A DNA stretch of 64,000 nt from Strongyloides papillosus (taxonomy: Eukaryota; Nematoda; Chromadorea; Rhabditida; Strongyloididae). Position 1 is the first letter of the stretch. Each line of letters begins with the position of its first letter. Shown here piece after piece: positions 1-11,368 of the stretch. The stretch covers positions 186,001 through 250,000 of the forward strand of contig SRSI01000044.1 of the NCBI GenBank assembly GCA_005656395.1. Direction: 5' to 3'. The notes beneath the pieces were generated by a model. The model was not told where the DNA came from. It did no database searches and saw nothing but the letters and a program-made list of their open reading frames with translations. Position numbers and translations under genes: made by a program.

Positions 1-51
1 TGTTATGTATATAATAAAAATATTGATATTAAATATTATAAGAACAGAACA

Positions 52-120
52 CTAAGAGGCAGTTTAATGAGCTGTTGAATTTCTTAGTTTCTTCAACCAG
101 CTAATCACACTGCCATTTAG
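52..120 (-). ncRNA. mir-34: miR-34-family microRNA hairpin, copy A
   Basis: On the minus strand this stretch folds into a stem-loop. The 5' arm (complement of 94-115) begins TGGCAGTG, the miR-34 seed region, and continues as in animal miR-34 apart from an A instead of G at position 11. The 3' arm pairs with it (CAACAGCT against AGCTGGTTG with one bulge, ACTGCC against GGCAGT), and outer CTAA/TTAG bases (52-55 and 117-120) extend the stem. miR-34 is known from worms, flies and vertebrates, and in nematodes it is linked to stress resistance and dauer or infective-larva arrest. Processing of this copy is inferred from sequence only. Confidence 0.85.
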
Positions 121-477
121 AGCACCATTCTAATATAGGTTATGATGGAAATATATTTCTGAAATATTTCACAATAATTAAAAAAAATATAATAATAAAA
201 ATGAAAAAATATTTTTGTCTTGGTAAATGAAAGTGGATGTCACAAGACGTATGTGTACTTGTGACGATAAAATTATATAATTCGTAGAATTATTTAACAA
301 CCATACATTTGATTAGAAATAAATTTTTATTAATTATTAAAATATCAAACAATTTATAATCACATATTTATCTTTCCTCACATTATCATTTTTTCTAAAA
401 ATTAAAACTATATATCATTAATAATTATATTACAAAAATAAAATGAAATTAAAAAAACAATTAACATACTCAAATCA

Positions 478-547
478 CTAGCATGGCAGTCGAGTGAGCT
501 GTTGAGCGTCTAAAAAATCACAACCAGCTAACCACACTGCCAGCTAG
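478..547 (-). ncRNA. mir-34: miR-34-family microRNA hairpin, copy B
   Basis: This is a second minus-strand stem-loop about 400 bp from copy A. The 5' arm (complement of 521-542) starts TGGCAGTG and reads like canonical invertebrate miR-34 as far as I recall it. The 3' arm carries CAACAGCTC and ACTGCC, and the outer CTAGC/GCTAG pair (478-482 and 543-547) lengthens the stem. The loop is about 12 bases. It shares the seed with copy A, so the two should have overlapping targets. Both are on the same strand and probably come from one primary transcript. Confidence 0.92.
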
Positions 548-2043
548 AAATTCAAGTCTCCATTAATTGTGGAAAAAACACATCTATAAACGTACACATG
601 TATAGCTATATATCTATCTATATGTATTTATATATACATATCTACCACCATATTTGGTGCGACAAAGCATGTGCTTCAAAAACAAAAAAATTTTAAAGTG
701 AAAAACAGTTATATGGTTGTTGTTTATCATAACAAAATAGTTATAAGGGTGGTGAAAACAATTTACTATGTATATTTATACTTAAATTTACACACACTTA
801 TGTATTGGCAAATGCAAAGTGTCAGTATTAATATAAATTGTTGTTTTGGTTTCATAATAAAAACACGCCCTTGAATCATTCATTTTCAAGAGCCTCAACA
901 GTGTATATATATTTTCATGTCCCCCACCCCATAAGAAAAAGATGTTTTTTACGTTATCTGATGGTCTTATGACATAATGTCAAATAAGAAGATAGGTTAG
1001 TTGTCTACATGCAAATAATATTGTTAAAATCATAATAATAATGATAAGAATTTACTCGGGGAAGACAAACATGTATAACATGCACTTTATTCATATTCAT
1101 GCTTCATCAATAACACAAAATACATACCATCCTAAAATAAATTATATGTTACATATAATATATATCTATATTTTAACTGTGTAAAAAGTAAATATATTTC
1201 TAAAAAGAATAAAATATATTTATGATAAAAAATCTTATAAACAGATTAAATGAAAGGAAACATTTGAAAAAAATAAAAATTAGATAAAGACTTTTTGGAA
1301 TGTAGTTTTAACAAAAAAAATTTTTTTAATAAAAAATTTTTAGGGTAGCTTTAGTTTACTTATCTATTTACATTATGTCATATATCTAAATAAACTGAGT
1401 CAAAATATTTTTTTAGTTTTACTAAAGTCAATTGAGGGAAAGTTAAATGAAAGAAACTAAAATAGTAACATATAAATAGTTATTTAAACATCATCCAACT
1501 AGAATAACAATTATAAAAACAGCTATATATGTAATTATATTTGTGAGTAGAATCAATTTACAAATAATAAAATGCTAATAACAAAATACATGGTATAAGC
1601 TCTTTTTTTATTTTTTAAAAATAACAACCCCCGACTAGTAGGGGAAACGAAAATAGTTTGTTTTTTTTTAAAATCCCTTCTATGGGAAAAAAATAACTTG
1701 TTGGATAAGGACTTAAGTGTAGTTTTTCACCTTGTGTGCATTTTTTTTAATTTTATTTTAATGGGTTGATAATATAAAAAAATTTTTCTAACTCATAATA
1801 AATAATTCTTTTTAACATCATAATAATAATGTCTACACAGACAATGATTTTTTTTATAGATCAATGTCAAAACAAAATTTACTTTTTAACAAAAGCATAA
1901 TCATATGTCTGATTTATAAACAATAAAGTGTATATTAAAGAAAAAAATTTTTTTGCGTAAATTAATAATAAAAATATGATTTAAGCATACAATATAATTT
2001 GACTTGAAATTTGATAGAAACCTAATACTTTAAAAGGTGAATT
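548..2043. other. Intergenic, no gene seen
   Basis: This is AT-rich DNA between the miR-34 pair and the gbb-1 stop codon, with a short TATC/TATA-rich run near 600-650 and many A/T homopolymers. I see no coding exon. It should hold the gbb-1 3' UTR and possibly the promoter of the microRNA pair. Confidence 0.5.
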
Positions 2044-5000
2044 TTATAATATTATTTCACATGAATTACTTGAATTGTCAGTGTCTTCACTAATATTATT
2101 GTGAGTTTCAATTAAGGCTGTTGTTGTAAAGGTTGTTGGTGAAGATGATGGAAAAAAACCTTCTGAGATTGTTTTTGAAGATTCGTTTGATGTTTTGTTA
2201 ATGCTAATACCATCAATACATTTAAAACAAGTTGATGAGATATTTTCAAAACTACCAACTGAACTTAAATTATGTCCACGTCTTCGTATTAAAACATTCT
2301 GACATTCACGGATTTTATCCTCTTTCTATATTTAATAAATATTATTTTTAAATAGTAAACTAAAAAAAATTAACTTACAATATGTATTTGACGTTTTAAG
2401 TCAACATTTTCTTTTAATATGCTTTCAAAATGTTGTTGTTCAGGGATTGAACCTTTAACAGATAAAAAATCATGATCATCATGTTCACTGGGAATCCGAC
2501 AAACATATCGTATTTTGGGAATAAACACTAATCCTAAGCTGATGAAAGTACAAAGGAGAACTAAAAAATTTATTTTTTATTCATTATCACCTACTAAAAA
2601 TTCAAAAATTAAACACACCTGTTACACTAATAAAGGCAAAATTTGCATTTGGTTGTGTTCTAATGAGAAGGCAAACAACAGGACCAGTAACAAGTGATAG
2701 AATTGCTACATTATATATAGCCATCCCGGCAAAACGTGAATCATTAACATATCGTAATTTTAAATTCTTTGATTCATATGCCATAAAAAGCCCAAATACC
2801 AGAAGGAGGCATTTATAACTCAAAATTAAAGCGATCCATACCTCATGATGTTTTGATTGACATAATTCTAATACAGGCTGGTACTTTATATCCTCTCTTA
2901 TTCCTTCTTCAGAAACTTTTAAATGAAAATATTGTTCATATCTTTGTAGGGGATCTATGAATATCCATATTAGGAGAAGGACAAAGTCAATACAAACAAA
3001 TGTTGCTACAATTGATTGAAATTTAAAACTTGGTATTGGCTAAAAGGACAACAGTTAAATAAATAAAAATAGATATGCAAAAAAGTATCATGCAAAAAAC
3101 ATAAACAAGAATGAAAATAAAGATTATATATTATTCATGCTCGGTTGAAAATTAATATCACACAAATTGTGATATGATTAAAAAAATATATGTATTATAT
3201 TATTTGGTATATATAGAGGAAATGGAAGAAAATAAATTTAAAAAGGAGAGTAAAAAAAGCAAAAAAAAAAGTTGAACATAAAAAAACTTTATGAAACCTG
3301 ATTAAGCTGATTTTGCTTTCTTTGCATTAAGCTTGTGTGAGTAGATATTTTTCTTATTGTTGTATGGAGCATTGAGGTTATTAATAGACGAATGTTAGAC
3401 CAAGGCCAATTTGCCTAAGGTACATAATTTAAATAAATATTTTATGAATGAATGATAAAATTCGACATGGAAATTATAAAAGAATAAAAAATAAAACTTA
3501 CTTCACTTTTACCCTCATCATCTAAAACAATCTTTTGATTTTCATTAACCCCCATTCTGTGAACTACCCAAACTTTTGCAAACATACTTCCATAGGCAAA
3601 TGAAAATCCAATCATAAGCATTGTTACTTTAGCATAACATAACGATGGAAATAAATCATTTGGTATGTTAATGATTCCTGATGGTAAACCCATTAAAAAT
3701 AAACTTCCAGAACACAATATACATCCAAATATAAGAAGATCATTGCATTTTGGTTGTGATTGTATTATTATACTCCGATTAATACATTCTTTATTAAAAA
3801 TAAATAAAAATACAGATAATCCTATTGAAACTACAGCAATTAAGCATACTATTGCATATAAAAAAATATTGACCTTTAGGAGGTGTCTTTTAATAATTGT
3901 TGAGTCAGCAGGAGGACCTTTACCGTACCATTTTTCATTATTAAACCATTCCAGATGATTATTTGTAATATCATAATACCCTGTTATAACATATTTTCCA
4001 TTTTGCATTTGTTCTATCTGAGTTCTAGCAATACGATCACCAGCTTCAGAAAACATAACCTTACCAGAAACACCCTGAAATTGTGTATTTTTGACACAGT
4101 CAAAAATTTGTCCAGCAACATTTGTATTATTGTAAGTGAATTCCTCAACTGATGTTGAGTCACGAATATTATTTAATGTACAATTAAGTGCTAATGCAAG
4201 TGCCCTAGAAACATTAATTTTTAATATATAATCTTTTATCCATTAAACAAACTTACCAAACAGCATCATAAGCAAGTGGTGCTTCAGGGTACCCTCCAGT
4301 TTCTGAAGGATTTGTGTTAAGTTCTTTCTTTAATCTTTGTAAAAACTTTGTTCCAGTTATCCCGCTTATTGCTTTTTTATTATCTTTACGTAACATTATA
4401 CTTTCTGTTGTAAAGTGATACTGAGCAGCCTCCTCCATTTGTTTTGCAGTACAATTTAGTTGTTCATCTCGAACTGGTAGGTACCATGTATCTGCATACC
4501 AGCCAATTAGAAACCAGACATACTTTCTACCATATAAACCGTGTTTGTATGCCTAAATAAATTAATGGTAGTTAGATTATCTTATTAATTTTATCTTTTA
4601 CCTGGCATAGAACTCGTCTTGCTTCAGTTACATAATATAATCCAACAATGATTCTGGCATCTTGTCGGACGAGAGTTTTTATGGCATCTGTTGGATCACC
4701 ATAAAAACTTTGTTTATCAACTCTAATATCTTTCTTCCTACATTCTTCCTCTAAATCTTTTGCTGTTGATGTAAAAACTTCCTCCACCGACTGTAATATT
4801 GTTATTCTTTTCCATTTAAATTTATCAAATAATTTTATTCTCGTTGGATTGTGCATATTTGCAGATGGGTGTGTTCTAAATAATGTTGGAAATCTTGCAC
4901 GATTTGATAAGGCAGGTGAAGATGCTCCATATGATAGGACAACGAGATTCCATACTGGTGCAGCTTCAGCTATAACTGTAGTAACTGGACTACAACCTGA

Positions 5001-5429
5001 CAATAAAATTAGTTTAACGGGAGGATTATATAGTAATTCAAACAATTGTTTAGCTGCTAATCCTGGTTTACACTATAAAAAAGAAAAGAGAATAGCTTTT
5101 ATTAAATTTTCTTCATGATTATGATTATTTACATTGTTAAATTTACTTACTTTACTATTATAGTGATGAAGTTTCAATTCATACCCTTTTAATATTCTAT
5201 CATCATTATTAACATCTTCTAAGGCTAGCTGTACTGCTGGTAAGCATGCTTGTCCCCCCGGCCAACCACCAGTTCCTGCTTCCATAGGAAAAACTCCACC
5301 AATATGTAATTCTTTTAGAGACTGTATTATTGGTATAAAAATGATTATCAAAAATGGAATAATAAATTTTCTTTTACACTTCATTTGATAAAATTTATAA
5401 CAATTTCTTTCTTTACATTTATTCTTCAT
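2044..5429 (-). CDS. gbb-1: GABA-B receptor subunit 1 (class C GPCR)
   Basis: Seven exons join in phase: 5429-5151, 5072-4602, 4552-4257, 4204-3502, 3039-2619, 2560-2379, 2325-2044, giving about 877 residues. After a hydrophobic signal segment comes the Venus-flytrap domain, with [37 protein letters not shown] and [17 protein letters not shown], all typical of the GABA-binding GB1 subunit rather than GB2. The [10 protein letters not shown] stretch includes the acidic residue that contacts ligand in GB1. Seven membrane segments follow (exons 4-6), then VFIPKIR and a charged heptad-like tail, as in the GB1 coiled coil that pairs with GB2. RRRG in the tail could act like the GB1 ER-retention signal (inference). 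The second Met (residue 16, MKCKRK, directly before the hydrophobic segment) is an alternative start. The receptor couples to Gi/o at synapses. Confidence 0.93.
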
Positions 5430-6800
5430 TTTTCACACATCAAAATATATATACTAAAAATAAGTTAATTATCATAAAAGGAAACAAAAAGAGTTAAAAA
5501 TAAAAAAATAAAAGTTAAAAATTGTAAAAATTTATGTTTTTAGGAGGAAGATATAAATAAAGAAAGCGTTTATAAATAGTAGTATAAAAATGAATAAAAA
5601 CCTTAATATATCTTTTTTTTATATTATGATATTTCAATGGCTTTTATGTACTTTATAAACTTTAAGTATAAATTATATGTATACCTACCATAAACGAATG
5701 AAGTGATAAAAAGTATTGTCTTTAATGTCTTCTTTTTTTAGTTTTTTCCTTAAAAGGAGTAATAAAATTTTTGATAAAATATTTGAAAAAAGGACTAACA
5801 ATATTTATGAGAAAATTTTGAATGAAACGAGATATATATATTCTCATTATAAATTTTAAAACTAGGTTACTTTAAATTTTACTAAATTTGGGAAACATTT
5901 TTTAAATTGGTTCTTCAAAATTAACTTTCCTCTTCTTAACATAAACATATTGAGAAGTATACATAAAATAACAAAGAGTCTTGATATATATTTAAAATGA
6001 TAAACGTAATTAAATTTTTATCATGATAGTTAATTAAAATTTTTCAACATTTGATGGGGTATAATGCTAGAAAAAAATAGCTATTTGACAAATTTTAGAT
6101 GAAAAGAAAATTTAAAATATTTATATAAATATATAATATATATAAATATATATTTCGAAAGAAAGATAAAATTATAAGATTAAATTCTAGAACTACAATT
6201 GTAAAGTAATAAATTTCTCTTTGCATAAATTTATACTTTTAAAAATGATCCAAAATTTATTTTAAAAACGACCATGTCCCATAAGAATTTGTCATTGTAT
6301 GCTAAATATATCTTTTTCATTGATAAATATTATTTCTTGAATAATCAATCATCTTGCCTATTATTTTTAGAATAAAATATATATATTTAAATAAAAAAAA
6401 AAGTTAAAAAAAGATTTAAAAAAAAGATTGTTTATCATATGCTTTTCTTTTAACAATGAATCTTTTAACATTCCCAACACCATAACTATTACAAATTATC
6501 ACAAAGTATTACAAAGTCAATGTATTAAATTTTGATGTTTAAATTTATGCCTAAATTTAATGTTTGAGAAGAAGGAGATAACATTAAACAAAAGTATTTT
6601 TCACTGTTAATATAAACATCTGCCATTTCACAATACACATATATTACACAATGCATATTATATACTAGATATAAAATAACAAGTCGTTTATTGGACCAAA
6701 GAATAAATCGTTTACGACCATTCTATTATTTTGAAGTTATATTTTATATTACTCTTCTCATAAGATCCCTCCCTATTAAAACAAGGTCACTAGACAAAGG
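5430..6800. other. Intergenic, divergent upstream region
   Basis: This region lies between the divergently transcribed gbb-1 and aspartic protease genes. It is strongly AT-rich with TATA-like runs (6120-6150, 6380). I see no ORF or RNA gene. It presumably holds both promoters. Confidence 0.5.
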
Positions 6801-6810
6801 TATAAATATA
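6801..6810 (+). promoter_or_regulatory. TATA box of the aspartic protease gene
   Basis: TATAAATATA lies 52 bp upstream of the ATG at 6853, a spacing that fits a TATA-driven promoter with a very short 5' UTR. The call rests on motif and position only. Confidence 0.55.
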
Positions 6811-6852
6811 TATAAGATCAACTAATACACATATTAGCATTCTTCATTAATC

Positions 6853-8260
6853 ATGAAGTTTTTAATTTTTGTCCTCTTGCTTTCTTTAACTAATGCACTT
6901 CAAAGGTATGTTTAAACTTCTTCTTCCTTATCGTTTTAATATTTATATTAATCATCCGATATTTATTTTTAGAATTCCTTTGAAAAAAACACAAACCATA
7001 AGGTCCGTCCTTCATTCTAAGGGATCATGGTATCAATATGCAAAGTATCGTGATTTTATCTTCCAGGAAAGACTTAATTTTTTGGAATCTGAAAGAGTTA
7101 ACAAAGGTGAAAAGTATGGTGCTGTCCATAAATTGATGGATAGTGAAGAAATTTTAAGAAATTATATGGATGCACAATATTATGGTGAAATTTCAATTGG
7201 AACACCAGCACAAAACTTTACTGTTATCTTTGATACTGGTAGTGCTAACCTTTGGATACCATCAAAGAAATGTCCTATTTATAATATTGCGTGCCTTCTC
7301 CATCATAAATATGATAGTACTGCATCCTCCACATACGTCACCGACGGAAGAACGATGGCTATTCAATACGGTACAGGATCGATGAAAGGATTTTTATCAA
7401 AAGATAAAGTTTGTGTTGCTGATATCTGTGCTGACGATCAAACATTTGCTGAGGCCACTTCTGAACCAGGTATTACGTTTGTTGCTGCTAAATTTGATGG
7501 TATTCTTGGTATGGCATATCAAAGTATTGCTGTTCTTGGAGTTAAACCTGTATTTAATACATTTATTGATCAACACAAAGTACAACAACCTGTCTTTGCT
7601 TTTTGGTTAAATCGTATTGCTGAAGAAAGTGAAGGTGGTGAAATTACCCTTGGTGGAATGGATCCAAGACACTATAAAGGTGACATCACATATGTCCCAG
7701 TTACTCGCAAAGGATATTGGCAATTTAAGATGGATGGTTTTGTTGGAGATAATGATAAAATCGCATGTAAAAAAGGATGTCAAGCTATTGCTGATACTGG
7801 AACATCACTTATTGCCGGTCCAAAAGCACAAGTTGAGGCTATTCAAAAGTTTATTGGTGCTGAACCATTAGCCAGAGGGGAGTACATGGTCCCATGTGAT
7901 AAAGTACCATCATTGCCTATTGTTAATGTCGTTATCGGAGGACAAGCATTTGCATTATCTGGAAAAGATTACATCTTAAATGTTACAGCAATGGGTAAAT
8001 CAATTTGCCTCTCTGGTTTCATGGGAATGGATCTCCCAGAACGTGTTGGAGAGTTATGGATATTGGGTGATGTATTTATTGGTCGTTATTACACAGTCTT
8101 TGATTTTGGTAAAGATCGTGTAGGTTTTGCAGTTGCAAGAAATTCATTAGGTGAAGAGACCTCTCCACCGGTTAAAGATTGTTCTGATGACAGTTGTGTA
8201 ATACCAGGCGGATGGAAGTTACCAGAGAAGAAGAAAGTTAATTTTAAATTTGCAAAATAA
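6853..8260 (+). CDS. Pepsin/cathepsin D-like aspartic protease (family A1), secreted
   Basis: Two exons, 6853-6905 and 6973-8260, split by a 67-base intron, encode 446 residues. Exon 1 is almost entirely signal peptide ([17 protein letters not shown]). A basic propeptide follows (to about residue 75), then the bilobed protease. Both catalytic motifs are intact: FDTGSANLW at Asp105 and ADTGTSL at Asp292, with the flap tyrosine in [10 protein letters not shown]. Near the end are the usual [19 protein letters not shown] features. About 35 residues extend past the catalytic core with two cysteines and a lysine-rich end, longer than vertebrate cathepsin D. Nematode homologues act in gut digestion or lysosomes. 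Start and signal peptide are supported by the in-phase splice and the upstream TATA box. An AATAAA at 8301-8306 is the likely poly(A) signal. The exact asp paralogue is not assigned. Confidence 0.95.
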
Positions 8261-8357
8261 ATCATTTTCAATATTTTTTAAAATTATTCTTTTATTGAAA
8301 AATAAAATTGTCGTTAATTATTATATATAATATTAAATAACAATAAAACATATTTTT

Positions 8358-9528
8358 TTAAACATTGTCTATACACTCAGGGTGTGGTGAGGGGCTTTCA
8401 ATAATTATCAATGGTATATTTACATTTTGCTTCTTTGGTAAAAGATCAGGTGCGATTTGATTAATGATTGGAAATAATAGTATTGCAGCTTCACGTATTG
8501 GATAAATTAACCATAGACATAAAACAGGATATAAGACAGTTGCGGCAATAGGAATAATAACAAAAGTTACTTCAAATAAAATTGCAAAACACTTAAAGAA
8601 ATTATTAAAAAAGAGTACAAGAAAAAACATACTGTTATGCATGAAATTCCATAAAGATATTTATATACCACTAGACACCCTGTTAATAGGAATCCTGTTA
8701 GATAGGTGATACTTGTATATGTAATGACATTTCTTATAGATTTAATAACACTATAAATTGAGTGTTGGCTAGACTTCAAGTTAATTAAAGCAATATTTGA
8801 AAAAATTATTGCCATTAAGTGAAATGTTGAGAAAGCTGTTATGATACGAAAAATTTTTTGTGTTGAGTGCCCTTCATCAGTTATTGAGCATTGCTCCATT
8901 GGAGATGGATTATATGGATCATCTGTAACAGTTGTTGCTAATGTTAAGATTAATGATAAAATTATTGGTACAGTTTGTGCTAAAGAACATGCATTTGACC
9001 AATGAATACGTTCATAACTTATTCTATAAAAAAATGAAGGGTTACAAGAAAAAAATGTTAGTGTTTATTATAAAATATAAGTACAAACCTTTTACATATA
9101 ATTGCCATTAAACCAACAACAAAACTAAAGATTGAAACTTGAAAATATGTAAAGATAAGAGGAAATTCATGTAACTTGCATGTCAAATTACTTGAAAATG
9201 TTATATTTGGAAAATGAATTGTGTATAAAAAAAACCCATTTCTCGCTATAATAATAACTGTTAAAGCACCACTATTTAATGCTAATGCTGCAAGACATCT
9301 TCGTAATGTTGTTGATATTGGCAAAGCAAAATAAGTTACAGCAGTTATAAAACAATTAAAGAAAATTGATATGATGCATACAATTAACTCCGATATCGTT
9401 AAAATCCTATAGAAAATGTTATTTTTTATTTAAATTTAATTATAAAAAAATGTTAGTAAAAAAAATTACCATGTTGTTGGGAGGATTGCATTTATTGTAG
9501 GTGATATTGTAGTATAATATTCAGTCAT
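8358..9528 (-). CDS. Nematode seven-transmembrane (serpentine) receptor
   Basis: Four exons, 9528-9470, 9406-9089, 9023-8633 and 8591-8358, join in phase and encode 333 residues. The last intron is only 41 bases; reading through it would bring an early stop at 8567. The protein has about seven hydrophobic helices, an N-terminal stretch with no clear signal peptide, and NITFSSNLTC in an extracellular loop (two possible N-glycosylation sites). CKRISYERIHW follows the third helix, where worm chemoreceptors carry an ER-type motif. I cannot place it in one sr subfamily; sra/sre-type is the best guess. It ends 98 bp from the convergent protease gene and starts 203 bp downstream of the npr-9-like gene on the same strand. 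Confidence 0.78.
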
Positions 9529-9731
9529 ATTGAAAATATTTATAATGCTATATATCATTATAAGAAAGTTTTATATATATAAATCAAATTATTGGAATGT
9601 CAACAATTAGTTGTTTGTTGTTATAAGAAATGAAAAATAGAGTATATAAAGCCGGATGTTCTAACAACTGCATGCTTATGATGTATATCTCTGTACCATA
9701 AATAGAAATAATATATGGACAATTTTTATAT

Positions 9732-11018
9732 TTAATTTTTATCAAAACTATCTAGATGAAGTACATGATGTCGGTTTCTTAAGTTTGCATTTAAATATAT
9801 ACTTCGGTCTTTACTTACATCAACAATACTTGTATCATTCAATTGTGAAATACACCATTTTGTTGGGGACAATCGTCCCATTTTTAAAATATAAATGGCT
9901 ATTTTAATAAAACCTTTTTTATAACTTTCTGATATTAAAGCATATAAAATTGGATTTAGGCAAGAATTTGCATAAGCTAAAACTTGTGCAGCAACGGTAC
10001 ATATAATAGCATGTTTACCCCATAATTGTGTAATGGTACTTGGATAAACAACTCCCGATAACATAGATACAACATTAAATGGTAACCAGCAAAATGACCA
10101 TATAATAACAACTATTAAAATTAATTTTGTGGCCTTTTTTTTGACCCTTGTACTTTCATAATTCACTTTTATCACCCCATCTTTTTGTCTAGGAAGGCGT
10201 CCTGAAACATATCTTGAAGGATACCAAAGTCTTCTTAACATATAAAAATATAGGATACACGTTATTAGAAGTGGAATTAGATAACCAAAGATATTAAATG
10301 AAAAGTAATAAAATCGTGTTTCAGTTAATGATGCTGTACCATAAGCAATTTTTTCCATGGCGCACGTACTTCTATTTTCAAAGATAAAATTGTAATGATA
10401 TATTCCATGTCCTCTAGCAACATGAATTTGAGATATTAAAATTATTGAATACGTTAGTATCAATGCAATTAAAGCGTTCTTTGAATTCCTTATTGAAATT
10501 GAACTTACAGGATGGCATACAGCTAAATATCTATCAACAGCCATTAATGTCAAAGTCCATACAGAGGAGTAAGCTGATGTATGCTAAAAAATGTAATATA
10601 TTAAAAAAATAAAAATAAAATTATGTTAACCTGAAGGTAATAAACTAATTTACATATCCATATCGGAAATAACCATATTTGTGACGTATATGTAATAGCA
10701 GTAATTGGAACACAGAACATCAAAAACATTAAATCAGAATATGCTAGACCTTAAGAATATATAGAAGTATAATTATAAATAATGATAACATTAAAGCTTA
10801 CCAATAATAAGAGTATTTGTACTATTTCGCATTTTTTTTTGACAGGCCACAAGAATAACAAGTAAATTACCCATTGATCCAATAACAATAATAAATGAAA
10901 ATAAAATAACAACACAATACGTAATATATTTTTCCAAATTCTTTTTCTCCTCAAAAGGTTCAATAAATTTTGTATAAAATTCAAAATTTAAAGCATCATC
11001 TTGAGTAAAATTATCCAT
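9732..11018 (-). CDS. npr-9: Neuropeptide GPCR, allatostatin-A/galanin receptor type
   Basis: Three exons, 11018-10802, 10749-10631 and 10583-9732, give 395 residues. It is a rhodopsin-class receptor: GNLLV in helix 1, LAYSDLMF in helix 2, CKLVYYLQ with the disulphide Cys before helix 3, DRYLAVCHPV after helix 3, WSFCWLPFN in helix 6 and NSCLNPILYA in helix 7. The helix 2-3 region (FCVPITAITY, SVWTLTLMAVDRY) and ARGHGIYHY in the second extracellular loop are typical of insect allatostatin-A and vertebrate galanin receptors, whose C. elegans member is NPR-9. The start at 11018 gives MDNFTQDD with an N-glycosylation site; reading further upstream has no ATG. An AG two bases before the ATG may be a splice acceptor. 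Family is confident, paralogue less so. Confidence 0.85.
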
Positions 11019-11368
11019 ATCTATTTCAAATGAAATTTTTAAAAATGAAGGAAAACTTGTGAAATTTTGAGCATATAAGTAATTTGATAAAGTATAACAC
11101 AAATTTTTCCTTCCTGAATATACTTTGAAGATATAATAATCCTTTCTAACTATCCCACTTTAAAAATATCAGAACATAAGAAGATAATATGTATATATAC
11201 ATATATTAATATAATATATGGAAAAAATTCTTATTTAAGTACAAAAATTTTATTATTCTTTTTTCGTAAAAATAATATTTTCTTGAGAAAATAATAAAAA
11301 AAGACATTTATTAATAAATTTGTTTTATTGTTGGAAAAAAAATTATTAAAAATTAATGTAAAATATTT

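Noticed and set aside
671..874. 67-residue plus-strand ORF
   Set aside because: Low-complexity translation of AT-rich DNA with no domain and no splice context.
4849..5118. Plus-strand 89-residue ORF
   Set aside because: It is the antisense shadow of gbb-1 exon 2 and has no independent signature.
8567..8632. Early stop in the 7TM gene (possible pseudogene)
   Set aside because: A 41-base intron with GTATGT donor and TTTAAG acceptor restores the frame and the last helix.
11019..11102. Longer start for the npr-9-like receptor
   Set aside because: The frame opens with TTG, not ATG; the first ATG is at 11018.
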